Below, in pieces: positions 38,341 to 50,960 of a stretch of 64,000 bases of DNA; the first letter of the stretch is position 1, and the number at the start of each line of letters is the position of its first letter. The DNA is from Paraglomus occultum (lineage: Eukaryota > Glomeromycota > Glomeromycetes > Paraglomerales > Paraglomeraceae): positions 1 to 64,000 of the forward strand of contig CAJVPJ010000026.1 of assembly GCA_910592205.1 (NCBI GenBank), in the 5' to 3' direction. The position numbers and the translations under genes are program-made. The notes under the pieces are model-generated. The model was given only the letters and a program-made list of their open reading frames with translations, was not told where the DNA came from and did no database searches.

Positions 38341-39096
38341 AACTACTATTGATTACTAATTCTACCACTAATACTAATAATATTACTGTTACTATTACTA
38401 TTACATAAACATTAAACAACGAAATATCGTTGTTTGTTATATCTCTCAGTCGCTTACAACTAATTTTGTTACAATCTTAGTCTTAATATGAAACAGATAT
38501 CTTTGTTACGAACAAACGACATAGTCAATGTACTTATACTTTACATAACTTTCTTTGTTTGAAATGTCATAATTAAGTAAATATATTATAAACGTTAAAC
38601 AAAGAACACCACTTGTCGTAATAAACTCTCAATTAGGCTAGTCGAATCTAATTAGAATGTTCAAAATAAACATTTTTCCAGAGAACTACCCCAGCAATCT
38701 CAGCAATTTCTCAATTAACTAATGAGCGGCTTGAAAAGTTTGTGTAATGTGCAGATTGTGGAGCGTACAAATTCCTCTCTGGAAAGATGTTTTAGAGCGG
38801 TGTTCTTTGTTTAACGTTTATAATATATTTACTTTAATTATAACATTTCATCAATGTATTAAAAACGAAGGAGATTATGTAAAGCACAAGTACATCGACT
38901 ATGCTGTTTGTTCGTAACAAAGATATCTTTTTCATATTAAGACTAAAAGTTAGCTAAGATGATCATGTTTGTAACAAAATTAGTTGTTGAGATAGTATAA
39001 CGATATTTCGTTGTTTAATGTTTATTCTATTAATATGTAATACCAGTAATATTATTAATATTAGTGGTAGAACTAGCAATCGATAGTAATAGTAGT
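38341..39096. mobile_element. Long inverted-repeat (foldback) element, ~755 bp
   Basis: Arms of about 270-285 bp, 38341-38612 and 38811-39096, are imperfect inverted copies. The outer ends read ACTACTATT on the left and AATAGTAGT on the right; inner ends share GGTGTTCTTTGTTTAACG. Both arms include an internal AAACAACGAAATATCGTTGTTT-type palindrome. The ~200-bp centre contains direct and inverted copies of a block also found at 38238-38274 (CCTCTCTGGAGAAATG) and a GTGTAATGTGCAGAT motif repeated from 38086. There is no coding capacity; this is a non-autonomous, old element. Confidence 0.75.
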
Positions 39097-39099
39097 ATT

Positions 39100-39960
39100 G
39101 ACATGGTCCATCACCACCATATACCAGTCACCATTAATTTTCTGACAAGCACGTAATTTTGGTGCATACCCCAGATGAGCACAAACCTCATGAGCTTTTC
39201 TACTGAATATGTCTGGGTGTATTTGACAAATATTTGGTCATTTTCCTCAAGTGTTTCTCCAATGAATATCAAACTGCATGGTAAAAACTGGGTCTTGTAC
39301 TTCAAGTGGACAGTGACACCTTCACGTGATATGTATTGGCAATATGGGAATATGGATCTGGTATAGGTAGGTGTGTGATATCAGCTTGATCAGTGTGTCT
39401 TGAAAGATTGCTTTTAGGGAGAGAACGTCAACTTATAAACTTACCGGCGTAATATAAGTGCAAGCAAGGTAGATTGGATTGTGGAAAGCATGATCCATTT
39501 TTTAACTACGGAATAATAGTAGTAATCTGCAGACTGAAGAAATGGATCAGTGCGGGTAGACCTACTTCATTTTTACACTCTGTGATAAGGTAAAAACAGT
39601 CTTTCACAGCGAGATGGCCGTCTGTAACATAGCCAGTTTTGTGGACGGGTCCCGCGATGAGTTGGATGTTGTAATGATTTTGTAAAGCAGAGCGGAAGTC
39701 GGCCACTCGTGATGTCTTGTTATCATGCCTCCGTCTACAAGTCTAATATCGTCTGCTATGGGCTGATAGCTCCGAGTATCGATTAGGAATTGGCTGAATA
39801 TAGGTTTTAATAAAGATACTGGCAGGGAGCAGCTTCAGGTCGACCACAGAGGATAAACATCCTCCCCTCGGAATGTGTTTGATTTCTTGAAGAAGACCGA
39901 TGGTTCTCCTGGCCGATAGTGATCCGATTTGTCGCTCATATACTTTATTCTACGGGCCTG
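39100..39960 (-). pseudogene. Broken kinase-like gene with N-terminal nuclease-like module
   Basis: The minus strand encodes pieces of one protein in shifting frames. From 5' to 3': FSQFLIDTRSYQPIADD (about 39800-39740); ADFRSALQNHY ... DGHLAVKDCFYLITECKNEVGL (39703-39563), whose D...ECKNE pattern is nuclease-like; after a frame slip DPFLQSADYYYY; a likely intron with a GTAAGT donor near 39450; then LIFIGETLEENDQIFVKYTQTYS, and after another slip AHEVCAHLGYAPKL and INGDWYMVVMDHVN (to 39103). The VKYT-AH-GYAPKL pattern resembles the start of kinase-like domains in fungal multigene families. At least three frameshifts are needed, and the kinase part stops where the inverted-repeat element begins (39096). 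It is therefore non-functional. Confidence 0.65.
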
Positions 39961-41080
39961 TGTTCGGTTAACGTCAGGGTGGGCATTTGACATTGTAACT
40001 CCGTTTTGACGCTACTTACAAGAAAGTGCAAATAATGTAAAAATTTGGTATATACCTACTCTACCCTATACACACACACTACTCTATGTTCGCAACACCC
40101 GAATCATGTTGTTATCCGGGCTATGTTTCATTTATGCTTACCTTGAGTTTTCTCATGCTGGCCTGCATGATGCCCACACAGACAAGTTATTTTATCCAAG
40201 TCAGTTCACCACAAGTACAATTAGCTTCGAGGCAGCTTTCGCGCTGTGTTCCGTCACAATCTTTTATTTTTCGAAGATACAGTGTAACGAAAAAAACCGC
40301 TATCATAAAATATACCATAATTCAATGACCTAAATTTTTAAACAATTCCAATTTTTTTAAAAGCTTATAATGTGTATAATTTTCAATACGAAATTCTATC
40401 ACCATTTTTCTGCCAAACAAGCTCACACCTCTTTTTCATCGATGAAATTAAATTTTGTACAGTTGTTTCTGGAATCGCATCCATTCTTCGGTCATAAATT
40501 GTTTTATTCGTCAACACTTCTTGGAATTCATGTTTCAATCTTATTCTTGACAATATACCACATGTTTTCGATGCAATAAGGGATACTGGTCTTTCCTTTA
40601 AGGATTGGACGCCATTAATATTAAGCCAATAATGATAATTGTTTGTCGTTGAACTTCAAGTCTCTCCATGGTTGCAAAGGACAAGGGGAACAACAACGGG
40701 ACTAATTACGATAATCATTACTTAAATACGTTTACTAACATGGGGAGTAATTAAACATAAAGACGCGTTTGTCATCAATAACAACACACACCCTTGTTTT
40801 CTTTACTCAATTTTCGGAAGGCGGTTTTTCGTTACACGCTGTACATATTCAGAGGATTGTGTGACCAATGATAATCAATGGACCACACGTAATAACAATT
40901 AACAATTTCCATCAACAAACGTTACTTTTGTGATTGTAATCTATATGATAAACACGATTATAAGTATGGGATAATCATGCTTTTATTAAGTTGGAACAAT
41001 TCGTGAGGCGTTTTTTTTTACATATTTTGTCATCTTGACTTTATTATTTCTTTAAAAACAAAAGTAGGTATATGCGAAAA

Positions 41081-41162
41081 TTTACTAGAGCGATTGCATG
41101 GGAGGAAATATTCGGACCCAAAGCCATTGATGAGTACCCTATACTTTGGTCACACTAGTAAA
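41081..41162. repeat. 82-bp MITE-like element
   Basis: Inverted ends TTTACTAGAGCGA (41081-41093) and TCACACTAGTAAA (41150-41162). The body shares ATTGCATGGG, TCGGACCCAAAGCCATT and TTTGGTCAC with the element at 61114-61196, so both belong to one family. Confidence 0.7.
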
Positions 41163-41707
41163 TCTATGCTGTACAGTATTATTAATGCTGTCAACGTTTC
41201 TTCTTCTCTCTCATTTTCTCTATTAATCCATTCCTGTGCTGCTTCGACAGGCGGATGGGTTTTTACAGGCAGATGTTTTAGAGTTGAGGCTGCAATTCAC
41301 GTAACGTGTAGATTTCAGTTGCCCATTTTTTTAACGAAAAGGCTGAGTCTGGCTCAAGTTTTTGTCAAAAATTATCGATGTTTTCTGATTTTTGCTCGCT
41401 GAGTATTTTAGTGGTCTAGATTTTGACTACTCGACTTATTTTTCGTTTATATTGTTTGAGCCGATTGTAAGTTTATAATGCAGCGAGAGACCGAAAATAA
41501 GTCCGATTGATATTTCACAAAGAAATTCAACGGAAGTGAACGTTTTGCAAAATTTTTTTTATGGAACAAAATGCATTTGATAGTGATTATTTATGTTTGT
41601 GATTTTGATCGATTGTAAAAATGTGGCAATTTACAGTCGTCGGACGCCCGATCAGAATTATAAGTGAGGCTTGAATTCATAGCCGTAAGTATTAATTGTA
41701 CAAGCAT

Positions 41708-41729
41708 TTTAATTTTTAAAAATTAAAAG
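41708..41729. repeat. Perfect 22-bp AT palindrome
   Basis: The sequence TTTTAATTTTT is followed directly by its reverse complement. It may be a chance product of AT richness. Confidence 0.6.
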
Positions 41730-42294
41730 CGGTCGCAGCGGTTATATATCACTTGTTATTTTCGATTTTTATTGCGACATTCGTTTAAACACGCGGTGTC
41801 ATGCTATTCATTGCCAAGTGATTTCCCAATGAGTGCGACCAATTTCTAACAAAGCGATCTCAACAATAAAATGTTTTTTTTAAGACATTTGCCTGGGAGG
41901 TATTTCTCTATTATTTTATTGATTTTAGCTGGGCCTTTAAAGCATATTTCGTTTAGTATTAGCACTTGAAAATTAAGCTATAACATTCTGTGAATAGTCA
42001 ACCTTGCAAGTCTTGTTAATGGCCTGTAATCCTTTTAATCACAGAGCGTAATATTTGCATTACCTTCGAATCATTACAAATAATTTAATTGTTTAGGATC
42101 AGGACTAATAGTAGCTGATCAAAAAAATTTACAGTTGAATATTTAATTATACTTATTATGCCATATTTAATGTCGCATTTTATTGGTTGGTTTTTACAAT
42201 CTCATCACAGATTGTACCATAGTTATTTTCCTTACTAAAAAAAGAGTTCCTACCATTCTCTTTCCCTCGTCTTCCCTCTTTTTCCTTTCTTCAA

Positions 42295-45200
42295 ATGGAT
42301 TCCAAAGATACAATTTTATCAACTGAAGGCGAACGTCTTGAAATGCCTCAACCCGATAACGAGGTTGCTGATGGGTCAATCGAAGAAGAAATAGAGGACG
42401 ACGAACGGGAAACTGACGACGATACTGACGAGGACGATAGTGAAGACGAGGACGAGGAGGAAGAAGAGGAGGAAGAAGACGACGACGACGACGATGACGA
42501 TGAAGAAGAAGAAGAAGAGGAGGAGGAGGAGGACGACGACGACGACGACGACGACGATGAAGAAGAAGAAGAAGAAGAAGAAGAAGAAGAAGAGGAGCCA
42601 AAGTTGAAGTATCAGAGACTTGGTGCGAGTGTCGGTGAAGTACTGAAAGAAGACTCGGCGAGTGCTATGGCTGTATCCGAACGGTTTGTTGTACGTTGAA
42701 ATACTTACAATGTAAATTGGTGCAGATGACGCTTAATGTGAATGTGTATTCGCCGAATCGTTGATCTTCGTTGGAATTTGTAGACGTCTCTGCTAATTCT
42801 TTGATATATTCCCATCATTTAGGTTCTGGGCACCCATAATGGTTCAGTCCTTTTACTTGATTTTCAGGGAGATGTTGTTAATCGCTTCACCAAACATACT
42901 GCGTCTGTGTCTGATATCTCTATTGATGCCAATGGAGAGTATGTGGCAAGCGCGTCACTTGACGGTAGGATAACCCTCGATCATGGATGCATAATCAGTA
43001 TTACTTCAAATTTTAATCATCTATAAATGATTGTATTTTGTCTTAATAGGAAAAGTTGCAATATATGGTTTATACCCAGAAAGTTCCGCATCCAACGATT
43101 CCAAAGAAGTATATCCTGTAGAAGTATACGACTACAAACGACCGGTGAAATGTGTCGCCTTGGATCCAGAATATAATAGAAAGAAGACGCGTCCGTTTGT
43201 ATGTGGCGGAATGGCAGGAATATTGCATCTGAGGGAAAAAGGTTTGTTTACTAAACTTTTGTTGTGCGATAAACGTACGTCATCTTAATGCAAGAATTAT
43301 ACGTGATAGGATGGTTTGGCGATAAGGACACGCCGTTACAAGGCTCTGGTGAAGGACCTATTACTGCTGTCAAGTGGAGAGGATCATTGATTGCTTGGGC
43401 TAATGATGAGGTTGGAAACTTGTTATAGATGAGCGTGTTTGGTAGACATTGAGATTATGATGACGAGTAGATGTAATGTGAATTCTAATATGTTATATAA
43501 CAGGGTGTAAAGATGTATGATACAAACTCGCAGAACCGTATTACTTGGATTGCTAGACCTTCTGATAGTCCAAGAGCCGACTTATATCGATGCAATCTGT
43601 GTTGGCGCAGTGACACAACGTTAATGATTGGATGGGCCGACAGTATACGTGTTGCTATAGTCAGAGTAAGTTTAGCATTAAGATGAAAAGAAAAAGGTTA
43701 AATCGTTAATTAGGACAAATATGTCAAAAGTTATTGACAGGGTCCCGTGAACTGTTTTTTGTAGGATACTCCTAGGCAAGAAATTTTACAGGGCAAGCCA
43801 CCGTTATATGCAGAAATTATCGCACAGTAAGCAGCAGGCGTTATTTTATGCTTGATATTAAACCGGTGGATACTAATATGCCATTTTATGTCATCAGAAT
43901 CACGACAGATTTTATCGTCTGTGGTATCGCGCCATTTAGAGATATGATGCTGTTATTGGCGTATCCAACTGCCGACATACATCAACATGAAGAAACAGAT
44001 GACCCGGAGAAACAGAAACGACAGGTAATTTTTATTGCGTTATTTTGACCATCGTTTTTACGTTCAGCTTATTAACTCTTTAATTAAATCGTATAGAAAG
44101 CCAGACCCCCTGAACTGCGCATAATCGACTCAGCCAATGAAGAAATTTCATGCGATGCTCTACGCCTCCATGGATTTCAACATTATCAACCGAACGACTA
44201 TGTGTTGGACTATTTGTCATCAGAAGATATGTTCTACGTAGTCAGCCCCAAAGATCTTGTAGTTGCGAGAGAGCGTGACTTAGACGATCATATTAAATGG
44301 CTAAAGGAGAGATCAAGATATGAGGAGGCATTGCAATCGCTTAGAGAAGCACTCATTCGTAATGTTGCTAGTGCATATACAATCAAAGGGTTGGGGCAAA
44401 AGTATTTAGAGTATCTAGTAGGAAAAGGTAAGTCGTTCATGTATTTTCCAGGCAACTTATATCCCATATTGGTATGTGGTTACTAAATACGTTTCGTTTG
44501 CAGAGGAGTTTGATAAGGCGGCGGCGGAATGTCCCAATATACTCGGTGACGACGCTGAGCTGTGGGAGCGATGGATATATGCCTTTGCTGATATGTGGCA
44601 ATTACAGGTCAGCTAGAGTTAACACTGTTTGCAGGATATATCTGCGATTGGAATTAACAATATTCGTTGTTACAGTCAATTACCCCATTTATTCCATACA
44701 AAAACCCTCAATTGAGTGATGCGGTGTACGAAATGGTATTATTACACTTCCTACAGAATGACCATCAGGTATGCTATACAATAATAACTCTATGATAATT
44801 ATGAAAACGGATCAACTGCACGGCTGCCTCAACTCACTAATAATATTTTCTCTATAGTCTCTGGTAAAAACCATTATGAATTGGCCTTCGACACTATACA
44901 ATATAAGAAGTGTCATTGTCCTGGTTGAAGAGGCTCTAATCAAAGAGAATGACAATCCTATTTTAATGGAATGTTTGGCTGAATTGTAAGTTTACCGCGA
45001 AAGCCAGAAAAAGTATCAGTCATCTGTCACATGTTATTTTTTTTTCTTAACCAAATATTCGATTCTCAGATATGCATACAATCGCGAACCAGATAAAGCT
45101 CTAGAATATAACCTCAGGCTACGCCGTCCAAATGTTTTCGAGTTGATTCGTGACTATAATTTATTCTCTGCTCTTGAAGGCAGAATAATATTGCTTATGG

Positions 45201-47023
45201 AATTTGATCAGCATTTGATGAAGGAGGAAGAAGAGAGAGAGAAAAAGGAAAAACAGAGTGAGAGCGCGGATGGCGATACTGCCCAAAAAAACTCAACTAA
45301 ATCACGTGCGAAGAGACAGAGTGAAGGACCTGCTGTGCAATTATTGGTTCAGAATACAGAGCTCGTACCAGTATGTTATGCTTAAATATAGTATTATGAA
45401 TAGTTGTCGTGTGATAACGATCAATTGCTTATCCAATACGTTGCTAATCCAATACGTTATAGACTTTTTTGGTTGTCAGGGAATTAAAAGAAAATCCGTA
45501 CTTTATGTACATTTACTTGGATGCACTGTTCCACCACGATCCTCATCTCGGTTATGAGTATCACGACATGCAGGTAATGCGCGTAGATCATAATGGCTAT
45601 GCTTAGTCAACTTGCGTATTTTCCTAACGACCTTCCACTATCTAGATTGAATTGTATGCCGAATACGAATATGATGGACTCATGGAATTTCTACGTACGA
45701 GTAATTATTACTCGCTTGATCGGGTGCGAATTTTGAATTCTTAACATCATAATTAATGAATTATAGTGACGTTCAACATTAGTATTCGTGCTAACGTCGC
45801 TAGTCCATTTGTTCCAGGCCTACGAGATATGTAAACAAAGAGACTTGGTACCCGAGATGGTCTTCATCCTCGGACGTATGGGCAACAACAAGCAAGCGTT
45901 GATGTTGATCATCGAACGCTTGCAAGACGTACAACGCGTAAGTCATTTTTCGAGGTTTAGTGAAAGTCAGCTACAATACGACCATCCCTGTTAATGATTG
46001 TTATTGATATAGGCCATTGATTTTGCGAAAGAACAAGACAACGAAATACTCTGGGAAGACCTACTTGTATACTCATTAGACAAGCCTCGTAAGTCCTTAT
46101 GTTCAATATGAAAGGCGATATCGCATGCTGGTTCATCTAATAAAACTAAATGTCTCTATACTCAACCGCGAATTGACAAGGCTTCATCATTGGGCTTCTC
46201 GAAAATCTCGGCAGCACCAACATTGATCCTATTGCTATGATACGCCGTATTCCGGGAGGATTGGAGATACCTGGGTTGAAACAAGCCCTCATTAAAGTCT
46301 TACAAGACTACAATCTGCAAGCATCCTTGCGAGAGGGCTGCGAAAAAATATTAGTGAACGACAGTGTAGCAATGGTTTATCAGCTCAATCAAGCGCAGAA
46401 GCATGGCATATCTTGTGAAGGTTAGTGCTAATAAAAAATTTTGAAATCTAGTAACTATAGGTGTGTTGCAATTGCTGACTAGTTTTTGATGTTTGCAGCT
46501 GAATTGAATTGTTCTATATGCCAAGAGACCATTATTAGAGACGGTAAGTACTTTACTTTATTCTATGAAAAGATTCGCTCAATTTGTTCGGTCGGTACTA
46601 TAAAGTACATCCACCAGTTTCACTCATGTCACTTTCACTTTGATATTTGAATACACAAAAGATCTAAACTCAACGCCAGACCCAAAGGCGACGACGATAA
46701 TATTTTTCTGCAAACATGCGTATCACCAACAATGCCTTCTGGACTCGGAAAGTTTTGAATTGTCTAATCAACCATTGAAACCAGCTGGAGGACGTTTTGG
46801 AATAGCTCCAAAAATCAGACATACCACTTTACTACGATCTTTAGGGCGTCCTCCACAGTGTCCTATTTGTCATGAAGCACAACATAAACATAAGCCACTC
46901 AGTAAGGGAAAACGCGCGACTGGTCCTATTAAGGGATTTGTCAGAAGTAGACAAGGTTCTTCCTCGTCTTCTTCTCTAAAAGATGATGACGGAATGCCAC
47001 CAATGGTGCCATTAAGGTTCTAA
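42295..47023 (+). CDS. VPS41: VPS41, HOPS complex subunit
   Basis: Nineteen exons: 42295-42690, 42823-42964, 43050-43241, 43310-43410, 43504-43665, 43765-43826, 43898-44024, 44097-44427, 44504-44607, 44676-44768, 44858-44985, 45070-45370, 45463-45573, 45646-45723, 45818-45937, 46013-46088, 46181-46420, 46499-46543, 46662-47023 (1056 aa). Residues ~28-101 are an extreme Asp/Glu tract. A WD40-like propeller follows (GTHNGSVLLLDFQG, ASASLDGKVAIYGLYP), then a clathrin-heavy-chain-type helical repeat (YEICKQRDLVPEMVFILGRMGN) and a C-terminal RING-H2: C926/C929, C953, H955, H958, C961, C1003/C1006. VPS41 is the HOPS subunit for fusion at late endosomes and vacuoles and in yeast also acts with AP-3 carriers. 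The acceptor before the last exon (ACAAAAG|AT) is supported by frame. The ATG at 42295 precedes the acidic region. Confidence 0.95.
42370..42597 (+). repeat. GAN trinucleotide region encoding an acidic tract
   Basis: GAC/GAT and GAA/GAG codons alternate in blocks, giving runs of Asp and Glu at the VPS41 N-terminus. It is likely prone to length change. Confidence 0.9.
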
Positions 47024-49489
47024 TTACCGGACATGTATTGGAGTGAGTCATATGTGGTGAAGGTCAATACAGAACAATGAATGTAATATTATTTTGGCGT
47101 TCTGTTTGATGCGTAATCATTGATGATTGTATTTAAGTGCACATGTATTATAAATAAAAACTATTGTTTATTATCTTGAGTAGTATAGTCTGTACAATTT
47201 AGGTCAGAAACCATAATAATAACCCAGCTACTATCAAATTGACTCATTACAGCAACAAAGTTGCAAATTGAAGATGTTATGATGAACAAATACTTTAATT
47301 AAAATATACAACCTCAAAGACTATGTTTCGCAGCTTTGCGTGTAACTACACTTTTATGCCGTAAGTTTCTTTTTACGTAATATCAATGATGGGTCCAGGA
47401 GATTTTCGTTCAAATTGCGATAATATCTTATTCTAACAAGTGCACATTATCAACAAAGGCGACCAAACGACTAATGGGAATATTTGTCATGTACTCAAAT
47501 AATTACTAACAATAAATGAGCATTTTATGACGAGAGATAGGATTGATTATTTTAACGTTGATGCTGCTGGTCATTTATAGTTACGATTGAGCACAAGTAC
47601 TGTGTTCCACGTGAAGTGCATTTATGAGTATCCAAAATAAAGCAGTACGCGAACAAATTAATTACATTCTCGATAAAGACGATATAATAGGGAATGACTT
47701 TATTGGCACGCTGAGTATGATTTTTGATGAGATTAAAAACAAAAAGTTTATCAAGCGCCGATCATATGCATGAGCGAAAGTTTAGCAAAATCCGTTAGAT
47801 TTCCGTTTTATCCGAAAATTTCTTTTAATCCAAGACATTTTTGTAAGCAAATAATTTTGTATAATTCGATTCACGATCGAAATCCCCCTTATTATGTGAG
47901 CAGAGGTTTTCTCGGTGAAGGAATTCATGAATAAAGTACCGGAATCCATTTCTTATTCAAATTCAAAGTCTATTACAAATACACGTAACTGTTAAATAAA
48001 ACGAGGAAATGAAGAGACATGAGAAAAAAAGAAAGAAAAAAAAATTAAATCTCAAAATATAGTAAAAAGTGAAAAAGAGGAATAAAGAGTGCAGAGATCT
48101 GAAATTAATTAATGCTTATTTAAAATAGAAAATAAAGAAACCATTCGAGTAAAGATTTAAACTCTGAAGAACAGCTAAAGATTACAAAGTCTAACTCCAA
48201 AGAACATTTAAAAGCAGTAAATAGGATTAAAAAAATTAACGCAATAAAATGTTTCGATTAGAAAGAGGAGCAACAGTAATATTATTTTATCGTATACATT
48301 TGTTATGATATATAATGAACAAACTCGTATTTCTGTCAAAGAAAGCAAAAATCAGCAGCATAATTTATTATGTGCGTGTGGCTTTAATTTGGAAAGTCCA
48401 CCGTATTCACCATGTCAAAGACAATTGATACTAATTGAATACATTAATAATGATTAAAAATAAAAAGGCAAAAGTTCTCAAGTTTACAAGTTTGCAGCAA
48501 GCGCGTTTGCCTGTTCGTTTAACTCCCAACTGTTGTAGTAACAGCTCTTCGGTGTGGCATTAATCCTCAGCTAAGGCTTTTCGGTGGAGATTTCAATTAA
48601 AGCCACGCAACTTCGTTGATCGGACAATGAAACCTACGGTTACATTTTCGTTTCTTGTGACAAGAAAAAAAATACAAGAATTACAACACATTTTATAACT
48701 CTCTTCTTTTTCATACTGAATTCGAAAGAGCAATCTGTTGATCTATGATGCAGGAACAGCAGTATGCTGTCCCGTTTCCGTAGACTAAAACGTACGGAGC
48801 ATGTATCATTATAACTTTTACAGAGCGTAGCCTTTCAAAAGCCTTAGCGAGTGATTGTATATTGTGTATATTAGTTGGGAACTTATAGGATGATTGCGTG
48901 GATAATCGAGAAATAATTGATCGAACAAGATTACCCAATTAATATTAAATTTTTCAAGTTTAATCGCCTTTGCATAATAAGCTGTTTGTTCTGGGAGTGA
49001 ATCAGCCTAAGCTCGGACCGTCACTATCACATGACGTCGCTCATTAGTTGTAGCATGTGCATATTGCGAATCAATCAAAATAAATTGCAATTCTTTCACG
49101 CTTATATCGAAAATCGACACATTGTGATGAATTATTGATAAGATAAAATAATGATAGATCGGATCGAATAATACGAAATTGGTATGGTATACTTTACGCC
49201 ATTTCCTGCCCAATAGTGGCAGCTCTTTTGTTGCCATAAATAATAAATGGGTAAAACTCTGATATCATAACCATTCAACTTTTAACTCATCGTGTGATCT
49301 TGGCATGACGATAATGGCTGAGAGGTAATAGTAATGTTCGAATCCAACTAGCCAATAAAGTCGGCATGGTATTGCCAGCAGAACGAATATTCAAAGCCCA
49401 CTCAAGAGCCAGAAATCCTTGCGTTCTTGCAATTGGGATCTTGTTGATTTTGTTGGAATATACGCTTAATTTTTTACAAAGTCGCAACG
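47024..49489. other. Intergenic, no gene seen
   Basis: Begins with the VPS41 3' UTR and a polyadenylation signal at 47153. A 75-codon frame on the minus strand (48711-48938) starts without ATG and has no family match. The rest is AT-rich and empty. Confidence 0.6.
47153..47158 (+). terminator. Probable polyadenylation signal of VPS41
   Basis: AATAAA 130 bases after the stop codon, within ATTATAAATAAAAAC. Confidence 0.55.
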
Positions 49490-50680
49490 ATGTTTGACAA
49501 ACCTCTTGGGCCTTTTCCTACTCCTGCGTCTTATCAGCCAATTGTCGAAAAGCTGAGATACATGATTGAACGCAACAACTGGAAGACTAAGTTTGAGAAA
49601 GCGGTCGCTGATGCTCACAATACAGGTGTCGAAGATATGACCCATATAAAGACTTTGACAGACTTCTACAATTTTCTTAATTACTTGCAGTCGTGGGTGC
49701 CTATGGAGGATGAAACAGGAGCTTTCGTTTACAACATGCTAGCAGCAATGTACTTTGTCCTTGATCAGGATCCTGTCAAAGGACTTCAGTCACCCATTGC
49801 GCCTGCCCCATACCCACCGCCGCAATTGACGGCGCTATCCCAATGGATAGTCGACTATTGCACGGCTATGGGAACCTTTCTCTCTACACCTCAATCACTT
49901 ACCAGAGAATCTTTGGATACTTTTTACAGAGCGAAGAACTACAATCTGGATACCTACGAGACTCCTGAAGGCGGCTGGCTAGGGCATTCTTTCAATGAAT
50001 TCTTTGCGCGACGCATCTTGCCAGGAACCCGACCTATTGATGGCCCTGATAATCCAGCAGTTATTGTGAGCCCTGCAGACTCAAAGTTTGACGGCTCTTG
50101 GGATATCACTGAGGATTCAACAGTCGCTTTCAATATTAAAGGCCTTACTTGGGGTATTGACGAGTTACTTGCAAACAGTCGGTATGCGAATGAGTTCGCT
50201 GGCGGGAAATTTATGCACTCATATCTCTCACCCTCCGACTATCATCGTTTCCATGCTCCTGTTAGCGGCAAAGTGCTTGAAGCCGCAATCATCCCCGGCC
50301 AGGCCTTTTACCAAGTTATTGTTCGTACGAGAACTGATGGCAAACAGAGTCTTGACCCTGTTCGACACATAGAACTCGAGGGTCTGGACGATCCGGGGTA
50401 TCAGTTCTGCCAGGCTCGTGGTCTTTTTGTAATCGATTCACCAAAAGTCGGGAAAGTTGCCTTTTTACCGGTTGGTATGTGCCAAGTGTCTTCCGTGAAA
50501 ATCACTGTTTGCAACGGGGCAGAGGTAAAGAAGGGGGATGAAGTAGGCTATTTTCAGTTTGGCGGGTCGGATGTTGTCCTCGTGTTCCAAGCACAGAGCC
50601 GAGTTGAAGTAACTGCCGAGACAGGTAAACATTATAACATGGGCCAACAGATTGCGATTGCTCATGCTGCTGAATCATAA
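49490..50680 (+). CDS. Phosphatidylserine-decarboxylase-family protein, copy 1
   Basis: Intronless, 396 aa, ATG at 49490. It carries the PSD core: WLGHSFNEFFAR at ~165, VSPADSKFDGSW at ~197, AGGKFMHSYLSPSDYHRFHAP at ~236-257, the hydrophobic strand VGKVAFLPVGMCQVSSV and the processing site FGGSD with Ser360. In PSD-type enzymes the chain cuts itself before this Ser, leaving a pyruvoyl cofactor on the alpha chain. There is no signal peptide, mitochondrial presequence or membrane segment, and the N-terminal ~160 residues are a helical extension. This fits the soluble PSD-like group, which includes amino-acid decarboxylases such as the tryptophan decarboxylase PsiD, as well as or better than membrane PSD. 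The substrate is unknown. Lack of introns contrasts with the intron-rich neighbours. Confidence 0.88.
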   Translation: MFDKPLGPFPTPASYQPIVEKLRYMIERNNWKTKFEKAVADAHNTGVEDMTHIKTLTDFYNFLNYLQSWVPMEDETGAFVYNMLAAMYFVLDQDPVKGLQSPIAPAPYPPPQLTALSQWIVDYCTAMGTFLSTPQSLTRESLDTFYRAKNYNLDTYETPEGGWLGHSFNEFFARRILPGTRPIDGPDNPAVIVSPADSKFDGSWDITEDSTVAFNIKGLTWGIDELLANSRYANEFAGGKFMHSYLSPSDYHRFHAPVSGKVLEAAIIPGQAFYQVIVRTRTDGKQSLDPVRHIELEGLDDPGYQFCQARGLFVIDSPKVGKVAFLPVGMCQVSSVKITVCNGAEVKKGDEVGYFQFGGSDVVLVFQAQSRVEVTAETGKHYNMGQQIAIAHAAES

Positions 50681-50880
50681 TGAAACCCAAGTACACAAAA
50701 GTTACGTCGGTACTATATTGCAGATGCGATAAATTGTTCATACCCAAGTTTCTTTGTTCTTGAAAATGCTACAACTCCAAATATACATATTAATATGCGT
50801 ATTGTGTTACTGATTTGTACACTAATTTATAATTTTAAGTTTTTGACATTGTGGCTCATATCTGAATGCATAAATTGATA

Positions 50881-50960
50881 GTACAGTCATCCCTCGTTTA
50901 TATCCCCATTTTGGGACAGAGACTTTTTGGGGATATATCTGAGTGGGATATAACTGAATA
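50881..50960. mobile_element. Pogo/Tigger-like terminal fragment
   Basis: The block begins TACAGTCATCCCTCG, the typical end of pogo-type elements, and continues with ATCCCCATTTTGGGAC, TTGGGGATAT and GTGGGATATAACTGA. A similar inner block (TTTGGGGATA ... TTGGGATACAAATGA) lies at about 51228-51268. No transposase frame and no matching opposite end were found. Confidence 0.5.

Larger units (their letters stand above)
37514..42294. other. Repeat-rich intergenic region
   Basis: Holds the long inverted repeat (38341-39096), the broken kinase-like gene (39100-39960), the 82-bp inverted-repeat element (41081-41162) and a perfect 22-bp AT palindrome (41708-41729). An ATG frame at 40086-40328 has no family resemblance. 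No intact gene is seen. Confidence 0.6.

Noticed and set aside
40086-40333. Two overlapping plus-strand frames of 75-80 codons
   Set aside because: Neither shows a recognisable domain, and they sit in a repeat-rich, decaying region.
42194-42601. 135-codon minus-strand frame rich in Leu, Arg and Pro
   Set aside because: It is the antisense of the acidic GAN repeat in VPS41 exon 1.
49320-49360. GTTCGAATCC, resembling a tRNA B box
   Set aside because: There is no A box or foldable acceptor stem at the right distance on either strand.
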